Source of the DNA: Halomonas urumqiensis
Lineage (GTDB): Bacteria > Pseudomonadota > Gammaproteobacteria > Pseudomonadales > Halomonadaceae
Assembly (NCBI RefSeq): GCF_003028575.1
Contig: NZ_PYUD01000003.1
Coordinates: 186,001 to 250,000 of the forward strand
Direction of reading: 5' to 3'
Length of the DNA: 64,000 bases
A program made the position numbers and the translations under genes. Shown here piece after piece: positions 52,998 through 61,043 of the stretch; the first letter of the stretch is position 1, and every line of letters starts with the position of its first letter. The notes below the pieces were generated by a model, which was given only the letters and a program-made list of their open reading frames with translations, ran no database searches and was not told where the DNA came from.

Positions 52998-53786
52998 TTA
53001 TCTTCCGCGCCAGGCGTGTGGTGTCTTGTTGATGAATGCATCGACAGCGCCATGAAAATCCTCGCTCGTATAGCAAAGCGCGATGAGGTCGTCATCCTGG
53101 CCATCTTCAGGAACGTGGTACTTCTGGAAGCGTCGAATGGCTTCCTTGGATGCTCGAATCGTCAATGGGGCAAAGCTCTGAAGCTTTTCAATGACTTTCC
53201 TGACTTCGCCTTCGATGTCCTGGTGGTCGATCACCCCCGTCACCAGGCCCGCCTGTTTCGCCTCGTCGGCTTTGATGATGCTGGCCAGCATCAAGACCTC
53301 CTTGGCTCTTGCTGGCCCCACCAGGTCCACCATGCGAGAGACGTTATTCATCGAGACACAGTTGCCCAGGGTCCTGGCAATGGGGACGCCAAACTTGAGA
53401 TCTGGTGTGCAATAACGAAAGTCGCACGCCATGGCGATGGCCGCGCCACCACCGATACAAAAGCCTTCAATCAGCGCAATCGTGGGCTTCTTGAGGGCCT
53501 CCAGAGTGGCCATTACCCTATCGATACGGCGCTCATAATCCAGGGCATCCTGCGCCTCGGAGAACGCACTGAACTGCTTGATATCAGTACCCGCCACGAA
53601 GGCTTCACCACCCACTCCCCGCAGCACCACGACATCGATCTCAGGATCGTCATTCAGCTCATGACAGGTTCTCTCGAGAGCGTCATACATTCCCCAGGTC
53701 ATGGCATTGCGCACCTTGGGGCGGTTGAAGAGCAACCAGGCAACGCGCCCTTCTCTTTCATATACCAGCTCATCCGTCGAGTTCAT
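52998..53786 (-). CDS. crotonase-family protein without the two hydratase glutamates
   Basis: A 262-aa member of the enoyl-CoA hydratase/isomerase superfamily. The oxyanion-hole regions are present (FVAGTDIKQF at about residue 65 and GFCIGGGAAIAMACDF at 109-122). The two catalytic glutamates of enoyl-CoA hydratase (rat Glu144 and Glu164) align with Ala116 and Ile136 (KFGVPIARTLGN), so hydration by the usual mechanism is not expected. The superfamily also contains decarboxylases, isomerases, hydrolases and lyases. The ATG at 53786 has GGAG 8 bases upstream. It is co-oriented with and 29 bases from the CoA-transferase gene. Confidence 0.88.
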   Translation of the reverse strand: MNSTDELVYEREGRVAWLLFNRPKVRNAMTWGMYDALERTCHELNDDPEIDVVVLRGVGGEAFVAGTDIKQFSAFSEAQDALDYERRIDRVMATLEALKKPTIALIEGFCIGGGAAIAMACDFRYCTPDLKFGVPIARTLGNCVSMNNVSRMVDLVGPARAKEVLMLASIIKADEAKQAGLVTGVIDHQDIEGEVRKVIEKLQSFAPLTIRASKEAIRRFQKYHVPEDGQDDDLIALCYTSEDFHGAVDAFINKTPHAWRGR

Positions 53787-53830
53787 CACCTACACTCCTT
53801 AATACCGACTCTTGATTATTAGTAAACGCA

Positions 53831-55342
53831 TTATTTTGCGAGCTGCTTTTTCTTTATCGATGCCTTTACCAGCTTTGAGATCATCGGATACAGAATGAAA
53901 AGCAGAGTGATGGACAAGAGCGTTGCCGCAATGGGGCTGCCGAGGAAGATTGAGGGGTCGCCACGCGAAATATCCAGCGCCTGCCGCAGGCTCGTTTCCA
54001 GTCTGGGAGTCAATACAAATGCCAGCAGCAGAGGAGCTACCGGATACTTGGCAACATTCATGAAGAACGCTATTACGCCTGCCCCCAGCATGAACCAGAC
54101 ATCGAACATGCTGTTGTTGACGCTATAGGACCCCACCACACAGACCACGGCAATGACCGGTATCATGAAGGCCGGGGGAACTCGTAACAATTTCACCAGG
54201 AAGGGAATGATGGCGAGTGCCGCCAGCACCGCCATGACATTACCCAGGTACATGGAGGAAATCAGTCCCCAAACGAAGTCCGGGCTATTCTGGAACAGCA
54301 TCGGGCCTGGCTGCACGCCCCACATCATCAAACCGCCAAGGAGCACCGCTGCCGTTCCAGAGCCGGGAATACCCAGGGAAAGCAGAGGAGCGAAAGAGCC
54401 GGCGGCGGCGGCATTGTTTCCTGCTTCGGAAGCCGCCACCCCCTCGATCCTGCCGGTCCCCATCTCGGCACCGTGACGTCCCACCTTCTTTTCCAGTACA
54501 TAGGCCAGGAAAGACCCAGTCGTGGCCCCCGCTCCCGGGAGGATACCGACCAGGTTACCCAGCACGCCCGAGCGCAAGGAAACGGGGATGATACGGCGCA
54601 CCTCGCTACGGTCCAGCAAGCTCTCGCGAAGCGAAAGCTTGGTCATCAAGCCCGCGGCATCCACTCTGTTGACCATCATCTCCAGCACCTGACTAAAGCC
54701 AAACATGCCGATGACCAAAGGGATGAAGGAAATACCATTCAACAAGTACATCGAATCAAACGTGAACCTTGGCTGACCAAACGCCAAACCGATACCGACC
54801 ATCGACAGCATGATGCCAATGAACGTGGAGATCAGTCCCTTCCTGGGGCTATCCCCCAACAACCAGCCAATGGAACAGAGTGCCAGGATGACCAGTGCCG
54901 CAACTTCCGCCGGGCCAAACATCAGCCCGATCTTTGCCAACGCTGCGCCCATGAACGTCAGCATGATGATGCCGATGGTGCCGCCAATGAAGGAGGAAAT
55001 GTTCGCGGTAAATAGCGCTTTTCCGGCCTGACCGTTCTTTGACAACGGATAACCATCCAGGGCCGTTACGACAGCGGGTGCATCACCCGGAATATTGAGC
55101 ATGATAGCGCTGTATGAACCGCCATACATGCAGCCATAATATACAGCACCCAGCATGATGATGCCGGTGATAGGATCCATTTGAAATGTCAGCGGCAACA
55201 ATAAGGCAACACCGGTGACGGAGCCTAGGCCAGGTATCGCCCCAATCACGATACCCAAGCCAGCCCCGACAAGAGCGGCGAATATATTGGAGAAGGTCAG
55301 CGACGTCGCGAACCCTGACAACAGGGATTGAAGGATATCCAT
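53831..55342 (-). CDS. tctA: tripartite tricarboxylate transporter large permease (TctA)
   Basis: A 503-aa inner-membrane protein with about 12 helices. It shows the TctA signatures GAGLGIVIGAIPGLGSVTGVALLLPLTFQMDPITGIIMLGAVYYGCMYGGSYSAIMLNIPGDAPAVVTALDGYPL and GAGATTGSFLAYVLEKKVGRHGAEMGTGRIEGVAASEAGNNAAAAGSFAPLLSLGIPGSGTAAVLLGGLMMWGVQPGP. The order is tctC-tctB-tctA, followed by crotonase, CoA-transferase and gamma-CA genes. The substrate, a di- or tricarboxylate or similar acid, is unknown. Confidence 0.96.
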   Translation of the reverse strand: MDILQSLLSGFATSLTFSNIFAALVGAGLGIVIGAIPGLGSVTGVALLLPLTFQMDPITGIIMLGAVYYGCMYGGSYSAIMLNIPGDAPAVVTALDGYPLSKNGQAGKALFTANISSFIGGTIGIIMLTFMGAALAKIGLMFGPAEVAALVILALCSIGWLLGDSPRKGLISTFIGIMLSMVGIGLAFGQPRFTFDSMYLLNGISFIPLVIGMFGFSQVLEMMVNRVDAAGLMTKLSLRESLLDRSEVRRIIPVSLRSGVLGNLVGILPGAGATTGSFLAYVLEKKVGRHGAEMGTGRIEGVAASEAGNNAAAAGSFAPLLSLGIPGSGTAAVLLGGLMMWGVQPGPMLFQNSPDFVWGLISSMYLGNVMAVLAALAIIPFLVKLLRVPPAFMIPVIAVVCVVGSYSVNNSMFDVWFMLGAGVIAFFMNVAKYPVAPLLLAFVLTPRLETSLRQALDISRGDPSIFLGSPIAATLLSITLLFILYPMISKLVKASIKKKQLAK

Positions 55343-55357
55343 GTGACTCTTACCTTA

Positions 55358-55828
55358 TTATTGCAACAGCTCAAGCAACAAGCCTTGAGGAAAGGGAACC
55401 TTCAGCCACAGGCCAAACAGCAGGTACAGTGCCACTCCTGCGCCAACACCGGTGAGAATGGATTGTCGCCAGGTTTTTTTCTCGACCACAAGAATCCATA
55501 GCAAGATGAAGACCGACATGGAGAGGACCATGCCGAGAAAGGGAATAGACAATATCGCCAAGCCCATGGCACCGGCCGGCCAAAGACTCTTTCCACCGAT
55601 GGGCCTGGCCCTGACGGGAGAAAAAAAGAACTCATAAGCCGCAAGCGAAGCGGCTCCAATACCGGCTACCGCTGAAAAGAACCCACCACCAGGGCCATTA
55701 TTCACCCAGACGCCATACTTGAAGATGCCGAATGCTGCCCAACAAACTCCCATCACCACGATGCCAATGGTGACTAAAGCCGGCAACAGGGAAAGGCGAT
55801 CTTCTTCAGGAGATTTCTCTACTTCCAC
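55358..55828 (-). CDS. tctB: tripartite tricarboxylate transporter small permease (TctB)
   Basis: A 156-aa four-helix protein (LLPALVTIGIVVMGVCWAAFGIF, FFSAVAGIGAASLAAYEFFF, AMGLAILSIPFLGMVLSMSVFILLWILVVE, ILTGVGAGVALYLLFGLWLKVPFP). The GTG at 55828 is taken as the start because GGAG lies 8 bases upstream; an ATG at 55852 gives eight more residues with a weaker site. It is separated from tctC by a rho-independent terminator and from tctA by 15 bases. Confidence 0.85.
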   Translation of the reverse strand: MEVEKSPEEDRLSLLPALVTIGIVVMGVCWAAFGIFKYGVWVNNGPGGGFFSAVAGIGAASLAAYEFFFSPVRARPIGGKSLWPAGAMGLAILSIPFLGMVLSMSVFILLWILVVEKKTWRQSILTGVGAGVALYLLFGLWLKVPFPQGLLLELLQ

Positions 55829-55893
55829 GTTTATTTCTCCAAAAATTCCCATGAAAGCCTTGAGCACTCAAGCGCTTGAAAGGATGCGGAATC

Positions 55894-55937
55894 AAAAAAG
55901 GGCGGCCACTGGCAGCAAACATCGCACAGGGCCGCCC
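55894..55937 (-). terminator. attenuating terminator between tctC and tctB
   Basis: An 8-bp stem GGGCGGCC/GGCCGCCC with a 22-base loop and a TTTTTT tail on the minus strand, directly after the tctC stop. It should lower tctBA expression relative to tctC. Confidence 0.85.
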
Positions 55938-55943
55938 GAAACA

Positions 55944-56915
55944 TCACTCGATGATACCCACTTCCTTGAACTTCTCTGAGTACCTGGCTTTCTCTCTGCC
56001 ATAGAACTCGGCGCTCTCTTCGGCGCCCATGAAGGTTCCGATCAGGTTGTTCTTCTCGATGTAATCGGCATTCCACTGCTCGCTCTCGGATGCCTGCTCA
56101 AGCACACCTTCCCAATAAGCGATGGCCTCATCGGACATCTCGGGGGGACCTGCATAACCCCGGAAAATCATCAACTGAATATCTGGATAACCTAGCTCAG
56201 CAAAGGTCGGCACATCATCGTAAGGGGCTTCCAGACGATCCTCGGAGAGCGCTGCAAGGCTGCGCACCTGATTCGGGTCCATGCGTGAGCCGAGCTTGTA
56301 GACGGCGGCGTCGATGTGCCCACCCAGCAAGGCCGATGTCACCTCACCCGTGCCGCCAAAGGGCACATACTGGAAATCCGCACCCAGGCTGGAGTTGATC
56401 ATGGCGAAGGCGAGATGATCTTCGCCCCCACGGCCAGCACCGCCAATCGAGATGCCATCCGAATCCTCTTCCGCCATCTTGACCAGGTCTTCAAGGCTTT
56501 CGACTTCACTATCGGCTGCAACGCCCAGCAGGAGCGTATCCAGCGCAAGCGTGCCTAGAGGTGTCAGGTCCTCCAGTTGAACATTGGCGTCATTGGTCAC
56601 CATGCTCATCATCTGACCGCCATTGAAGGTCATGATGGTGTGGTTGTCGTCGCCCTTGTTGTAGGTATAGCTATTGCCAACAGCGCCAGAGCCACCGGGG
56701 CGGTTGTTGACCAGGATCGTCTCGTCGACGAGATCGTTCTGCCGGAGGGTTTCCACCAGCATACGGGCGTTGATATCACTACCACCACCGGCACTGTAGG
56801 GAACGATGAATTCCACATTCCGCTCGGGTTCCCAAGCGTAGGCACTACCGCTGATAAGCGTGATACCCACCGCACCTGACAGCGCGGCCTTACCGAATTG
56901 TTTCATCATGGTCAT
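55944..56915 (-). CDS. tctC: tripartite tricarboxylate transporter solute-binding protein (TctC)
   Basis: A 323-aa periplasmic protein with signal peptide (MTMMKQFGKAALSGAVGITLISGSAYA/WEP). TctC-family features include NVEFIVPYSAGGGSDINARMLVETL, LVDETILVNNRPGGSGAVGNSYTYNKGDDN, IGGAGRGGEDHLAFAMIN and LGGHIDAAVYKLG. The start at 56915 is best placed relative to GGGTGAAG; internal ATGs at 56909 and 56906 are possible. It is the first gene of the operon and has a 17-bp conserved site about 160 bases upstream. Confidence 0.93.
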   Translation of the reverse strand: MTMMKQFGKAALSGAVGITLISGSAYAWEPERNVEFIVPYSAGGGSDINARMLVETLRQNDLVDETILVNNRPGGSGAVGNSYTYNKGDDNHTIMTFNGGQMMSMVTNDANVQLEDLTPLGTLALDTLLLGVAADSEVESLEDLVKMAEEDSDGISIGGAGRGGEDHLAFAMINSSLGADFQYVPFGGTGEVTSALLGGHIDAAVYKLGSRMDPNQVRSLAALSEDRLEAPYDDVPTFAELGYPDIQLMIFRGYAGPPEMSDEAIAYWEGVLEQASESEQWNADYIEKNNLIGTFMGAEESAEFYGREKARYSEKFKEVGIIE

Positions 56916-57516
56916 TGCTTCACCCAAATTATCATTGTGTTGTGGCTTTGCCCTTACTCACCCTCGGGGCGGGTGAGTGCGAGCTGTAGCGATGACAACT
57001 CGCTGACAGCCTGCCTCGGTTAGCAAAGCAAGGTTCGCGACCTTGTTACTTTTTACTCCCAGGCTTCGGCATTTTTGAACTCATAATTCATTTTTAGCAA
57101 CATAGACTTTGGTCGACTCCCGCCTCTCACCCATGCCTCACCCCACTCGCCACTGAGCCATAGACCAGAATTAAATAAATAACTTGATGATATTAATTGA
57201 TATTATCGAGATACAGCACACCGACCCATGTGGCTTTCCCGCAGGCATTCGAGGTCATGCATGGGGCTTTCATGTCGCCTAAAGTATAATACATAGCAAT
57301 GAATTCATAATGCACATTAAGGCCATATATTCCCCAGAGCCGATAGCCGAGATGAGCAGCCAATGACGACCGCCCGATGATGAAGCGTCCCACTGCCTGA
57401 GTAACGTGTAACCCTGTGACCCGCCGACTCATCACTCAATACGCTCTGCTGATAATCCTCGGTGGAGCGGCTGCAACGCCATTCAATGCCCGTGAATTCA
57501 CTATCAGGAAACCGAC
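56916..57516. promoter_or_regulatory. 600-bp divergent regulatory gap tctC/aldehyde dehydrogenase
   Basis: AT-rich, no convincing gene; an 80-codon reading at 57193-57435 on the minus strand lacks a ribosome site. Contains AATGAATTATGAGTTCA on the minus strand at 57076-57092, and a related AATGAATTCATAATG at 57299-57313. Both divergent promoters are expected here. Ribosome site AGGA for the dehydrogenase is at its right end. Confidence 0.65.
57076..57092 (-). promoter_or_regulatory. 17-bp site AATGAATTATGAGTTCA, copy 1
   Basis: Identical to the site at 63442-63458 upstream of the last TRAP gene. Imperfect palindrome with TGAA/TTCA ends. About 160 bases upstream of tctC. Confidence 0.6.
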
Positions 57517-58968
57517 ATGAAGCTGAATGACTCCGCTCTGTTCCGCCAGCATTGCTACATCGACGGGCAATGGACGGATGCCCAGACCCAGGCCGTGATC
57601 GACGTCACCAACCCGGCCACCAATGAGCGCCTGGGTACCGTGCCCAAGCTGGACAGCCACGAGGTCAGTGCGGCCATCGATGCCGCCGATCGCGCCCTTC
57701 CCGAGTGGAAGGCCAAGACGGCCAAGCAGCGCGCCTCGATCCTGCGGCGCTGGTTCGATCTGTGCATGGAGCACCAGGAGGATCTGGCCCACATCCTGAC
57801 CCTGGAGCAGGGCAAGCCGCTTCAGGAAGCCCGGGGGGAGATCGCCTACGGTGCCTCCTTCATCGAATGGTTCGGCGAAGAGGCCAAGCGGGTCTATGGC
57901 GATGTGATTCCGGCCCACGCCAGTGATCGCCGCATCGTCGTCACCAAGGAGCCCGTCGGGGTTGTCGCCGCCATCACCCCGTGGAACTTCCCCAACGCCA
58001 TGATCACGCGCAAGGCGGCCGCCGCCATGGCGGCAGGGTGCACCGTGGTCGTAAAACCCGCTTCCAGTACCCCATACTCGGCCTTGGCGTTGGCTGAACT
58101 CGCCGAGCGGGCCGGCGTACCCCGCGGCGTGCTGAATGTGGTGACGGGGAGCGCAGGCGTCGTGGGTGGCGAGCTGACCGCCAACCCACGCGTTCGCAAG
58201 CTCTCCTTCACCGGCTCCACCGAGGTCGGCAAGGTATTGCTCAGTGAATGCGCAAAGACCGTCAAGAAGGTCTCGATGGAGCTGGGTGGCAATGCGCCTT
58301 TCATCATCTTCGAGGATGCCGACCTCGACCAGGCGGTTGCCGGGGTCATGGCCTCCAAGTTTCGCAACACCGGCCAGACTTGTGTCTGCGCCAACCGGAT
58401 CTTCGTTCACGACAAGGTCTACGATGACTTTGCCAAGCGGCTGGCCAGTGCTGTCAGTGCTCAGAAGGTCGGCAGCGGCCTCGATGAGGGTGTCGCGCTG
58501 GGCCCCCTGATCAACCCGGCGGCCGTCGAAAAGGTGGAGCAACACATCGAGGATGCCAAAGCCAAGGGCGCCAGCGTGTATCTGGGTGGTGAACGCCACG
58601 CGCTGAAGGGGAACTTCTTCCAGCCGACGATCCTGACCAACGTCTCCCCCGACTCGATACTCATGCACGACGAAACCTTCGGCCCGGTCGCCCCGCTGTT
58701 GCGCTTCAGCGACGAGGATGACGTGATCCGTCAGGCCAATGACACCACACTGGGATTGGCCAGCTACTTCTATACCCGTGATGTGGGGCGCGTCTGGCGC
58801 GTGGCGGAGGCCCTGGAATGCGGCATCGTGGGTATCAACGAGGGCATCATCTCCAGCGAGCTGGCGCCTTTCGGCGGGGTCAAGGAGTCCGGCATCGGTC
58901 GCGAAGGCTCCAAGTACGGCATCGATGACTATATCGAGATCAAGTATCTCTGCATGGGTGGCCTTTGA
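57517..58968 (+). CDS. NAD(P)-dependent aldehyde dehydrogenase, succinate-semialdehyde type
   Basis: A 483-aa enzyme closely matching GabD-type succinate-semialdehyde dehydrogenases: ATNERLGTVPKLDSHEVSAAIDAADRALPEWKAKTAKQRASILRRW, the base Glu255 in MELGGNAPFIIFEDADLDQAV, and the catalytic Cys289 in FRNTGQTCVCANRIFVHD. AGGA lies 7 bases before the ATG. It starts a possible operon with the HIBADH-type dehydrogenase (34 bases apart). Its real aldehyde could be a semialdehyde from the sugar-acid pathway suggested downstream. Confidence 0.93.
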   Translation: MKLNDSALFRQHCYIDGQWTDAQTQAVIDVTNPATNERLGTVPKLDSHEVSAAIDAADRALPEWKAKTAKQRASILRRWFDLCMEHQEDLAHILTLEQGKPLQEARGEIAYGASFIEWFGEEAKRVYGDVIPAHASDRRIVVTKEPVGVVAAITPWNFPNAMITRKAAAAMAAGCTVVVKPASSTPYSALALAELAERAGVPRGVLNVVTGSAGVVGGELTANPRVRKLSFTGSTEVGKVLLSECAKTVKKVSMELGGNAPFIIFEDADLDQAVAGVMASKFRNTGQTCVCANRIFVHDKVYDDFAKRLASAVSAQKVGSGLDEGVALGPLINPAAVEKVEQHIEDAKAKGASVYLGGERHALKGNFFQPTILTNVSPDSILMHDETFGPVAPLLRFSDEDDVIRQANDTTLGLASYFYTRDVGRVWRVAEALECGIVGINEGIISSELAPFGGVKESGIGREGSKYGIDDYIEIKYLCMGGL

Positions 58969-59002
58969 ATTCCGGCCGGGCAAACCACACAGGACATAAC
59001 CT

Positions 59003-59887
59003 ATGAGCGAGAAGCAACAGCGGATCGGCATGGTCGGCGTCGGGTTGATGGGGCATGGCATCGCCAGCAGTCTGCAGCGCCACGACTGGTCCTTGAACTT
59101 TCTGGAGCATCCCGGCAACCAGCCGGTCGAGGACCTGGTCGCCAAGGGCGCGACCGCCTACTCCAGCGGGGCGGCACTGGCCGCCCACTCCGACGTCATC
59201 ATCCTCTGCGTGACCGGCACCCCCCAGGTCGAAGACGTCTTGTTCAGCGACGGCGGCGTGCTGGAGGGACTTCGCCCGGGGATGGTGGTGATCGACTGTT
59301 CGACGGCGATACCCAGCTCAACCCTGCGAATCGCCGAGGCCGTGGAGGCGGCGGGCGGTCGTTTCCTGGACGCGCCCATGACCCGTACCCCCAAGGAGGC
59401 CGCGGAGGGACGACTCAACCTGATCGTAGGGGGTGACCGAGAACTCTTCGAAGCCCAGCTACCTCTGTTGCAGAGTTATGCCGAGAACATCACGCATGCC
59501 GGGCCGGTGGGCTCGGGCCATAAGATGAAGCTGCTGCATAACTTCGTCTCGATCGGCTTTTCCACGGTGCTGGCGGAAGCGGCTGCCTGTGCCGAACAAG
59601 GCGGTATCGAGGCAGACGTGCTGGTCGACGTACTGGCCCAGGGCGGTGGCGCGGGAACCGTCCTGGAACGCTTGCGTCCCTATATTCTCTCGCGGGACGA
59701 CAGTGGCTTTCGCTTCAGCATCGCCAATGCGCACAAGGACATCGGCTACTACTTGGCCATGGCTCGGGATACCAGCGCGACACAGGGCGCCGCCGCGGGC
59801 ATCTACCAGGTCCTGGATGACGCCGAGTCCTCGGGGCATGCCCAGTCAACGGTGCCTGAGCTGGTCAGCATCCTGGGGAAACGCTGA
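59003..59887 (+). CDS. NAD(P)-dependent beta-hydroxyacid dehydrogenase (HIBADH family)
   Basis: A 294-aa oxidoreductase. The N-terminal Rossmann motif is RIGMVGVGLMGHGIASSL, the substrate motif DAPMTRTPKEAAEGRLNLIVGG and the catalytic-lysine region GPVGSGHKMKLLHNFVSIG. In the substrate motif, the usual DAPVSGG is replaced by DAPMTRTP, pointing to a substrate different from 3-hydroxyisobutyrate or tartronate semialdehyde. L-threonate dehydrogenases are also in this family. It is co-directional with the aldehyde dehydrogenase and convergent with the LysR gene. Confidence 0.9.
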   Translation: MSEKQQRIGMVGVGLMGHGIASSLQRHDWSLNFLEHPGNQPVEDLVAKGATAYSSGAALAAHSDVIILCVTGTPQVEDVLFSDGGVLEGLRPGMVVIDCSTAIPSSTLRIAEAVEAAGGRFLDAPMTRTPKEAAEGRLNLIVGGDRELFEAQLPLLQSYAENITHAGPVGSGHKMKLLHNFVSIGFSTVLAEAAACAEQGGIEADVLVDVLAQGGGAGTVLERLRPYILSRDDSGFRFSIANAHKDIGYYLAMARDTSATQGAAAGIYQVLDDAESSGHAQSTVPELVSILGKR

Positions 59888-59939
59888 ACCCATTGACGAG
59901 CGAGATGAAACCCAAGTCGTACGTAGCACAGGAACCGTG

Positions 59940-60884
59940 TCACTGCACGAACGCCATCTGGACTTGCTGCCTCAGCTCATCGATCAATTCGGCCGCCGCC
60001 GGAGAGAGTGGTTCATGCTTGCGGGTGATGATGCCGTAGTAGTCCAGGGGCTTGCCGACGGTGATCGGTAGCGTGATGTACTGGCCGCTGGCCAGCGGCC
60101 TGCGAAGTACCGATCGCGGCAGGATGGCGAGCATGTCGGAGGCCAGCAGCAACTGCAAAATCGACTGAGTCGAGGTGGTCTCGATGGTGTTCGCGGGAGA
60201 GGGAATCCCGGCGTCGGCAAGGGCTTCCTCGAAGACCCCTCGCATGGGGCTGGTCAGCGGATGAAGGATCCATGGCCAGCCGCTCAAGCCATCGAGTGCC
60301 ACATCGTCGACGCCGGATAGGGGGTGATCTCGTCGTGCAACGACACGCAACGGCTCCTCGAGCAGTGGCTCGAAATCGAAAAGATTGTGCTGGCTGACAT
60401 GCGTCAAGCGACCGATGACCAGGTCGAGACGCTTGTACTCGAGCTCCAGCAGCAGTCGATCGCTGCTCTGTTCATCGATGCTCACCGACAGCCTTGGCCG
60501 CCGCTGCTTGAGGGCGGCGATGGCGGCGGGCAGGATCTCGGGGGCCGCTGCGGGAATCGCACCGATCACCAGATGGCCGTATCCGCCCTCGCGCAGGACC
60601 TGAACGTCATCGACCAGACGCTGGGCCTCGTTCAACAGGCGCTCCGCATGTCTCACCACGGCCTTTCCGAGGTCGGTGGTGACCATGGCACGAGGCTGAC
60701 GCTCGAAGATCGAGAAGCCGAAATAGGACTCCAGGTCGCGCAGCATCTTGCTCGCCGCCGGTTGGCTGAGGTTCATCTGCCTGGCGGCCGTGTGCATATT
60801 GCGACTCTGCTCGAGATTCACCAGCAACTGCAGATGCTTGAAACGCAACCAGCTGTTAAGGCTTGCGGATGTCAACTTGTCCAT
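59940..60884 (-). CDS. LysR-family transcriptional regulator
   Basis: A 314-aa regulator. The helix-turn-helix is LRFKHLQLLVNLEQSRNMHTAARQMNLSQPAASKMLRDLESYFGFSIFERQPRAMVTTDLG, and the effector domain follows with HLVIGAIPAAAPEILPAAIAAL. This resembles the GbpR/Cbl sugar-acid type of LysR proteins. The start at 60884 has GGGGGAG upstream; the longer reading to 61193 is spurious. It is divergent from the fuconate-dehydratase-like gene, which it probably controls, along with the other genes carrying the 17-bp site (inference). Confidence 0.93.
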   Translation of the reverse strand: MDKLTSASLNSWLRFKHLQLLVNLEQSRNMHTAARQMNLSQPAASKMLRDLESYFGFSIFERQPRAMVTTDLGKAVVRHAERLLNEAQRLVDDVQVLREGGYGHLVIGAIPAAAPEILPAAIAALKQRRPRLSVSIDEQSSDRLLLELEYKRLDLVIGRLTHVSQHNLFDFEPLLEEPLRVVARRDHPLSGVDDVALDGLSGWPWILHPLTSPMRGVFEEALADAGIPSPANTIETTSTQSILQLLLASDMLAILPRSVLRRPLASGQYITLPITVGKPLDYYGIITRKHEPLSPAAAELIDELRQQVQMAFVQ

Positions 60885-61043
60885 GGAGCTCCCCCGCCAC
60901 CGCATTAGACCCGAAGCGACGTTATGTCGATACGCCACATGATAACCACAGGTGATCGCTACCAGACAATTTTCGATTGGCAGGTTATTGCCTGGCGGGA
61001 CTAGGCTGGAGCCAGTCATACCCACACCAAGGAAGCATTGCCG
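60885..61043. promoter_or_regulatory. divergent promoter LysR/enolase-superfamily gene
   Basis: A 159-bp gap with an imperfect inverted repeat GTTATG ... CATGATAAC at about 60921-60946, a possible LysR binding region. AAGGAAG serves the dehydratase gene. Confidence 0.45.

Noticed and set aside
57193-57435. 80-codon minus-strand reading in the tctC/aldehyde dehydrogenase gap
   Set aside because: No ribosome site, no recognisable domain, AT-rich regulatory composition and conserved operator-like sites around it.
57436-59145. Long minus-strand open frame (569 codons) opposite the aldehyde dehydrogenase
   Set aside because: Antisense shadow caused by high GC; the plus strand holds an intact dehydrogenase with catalytic Cys and Glu.
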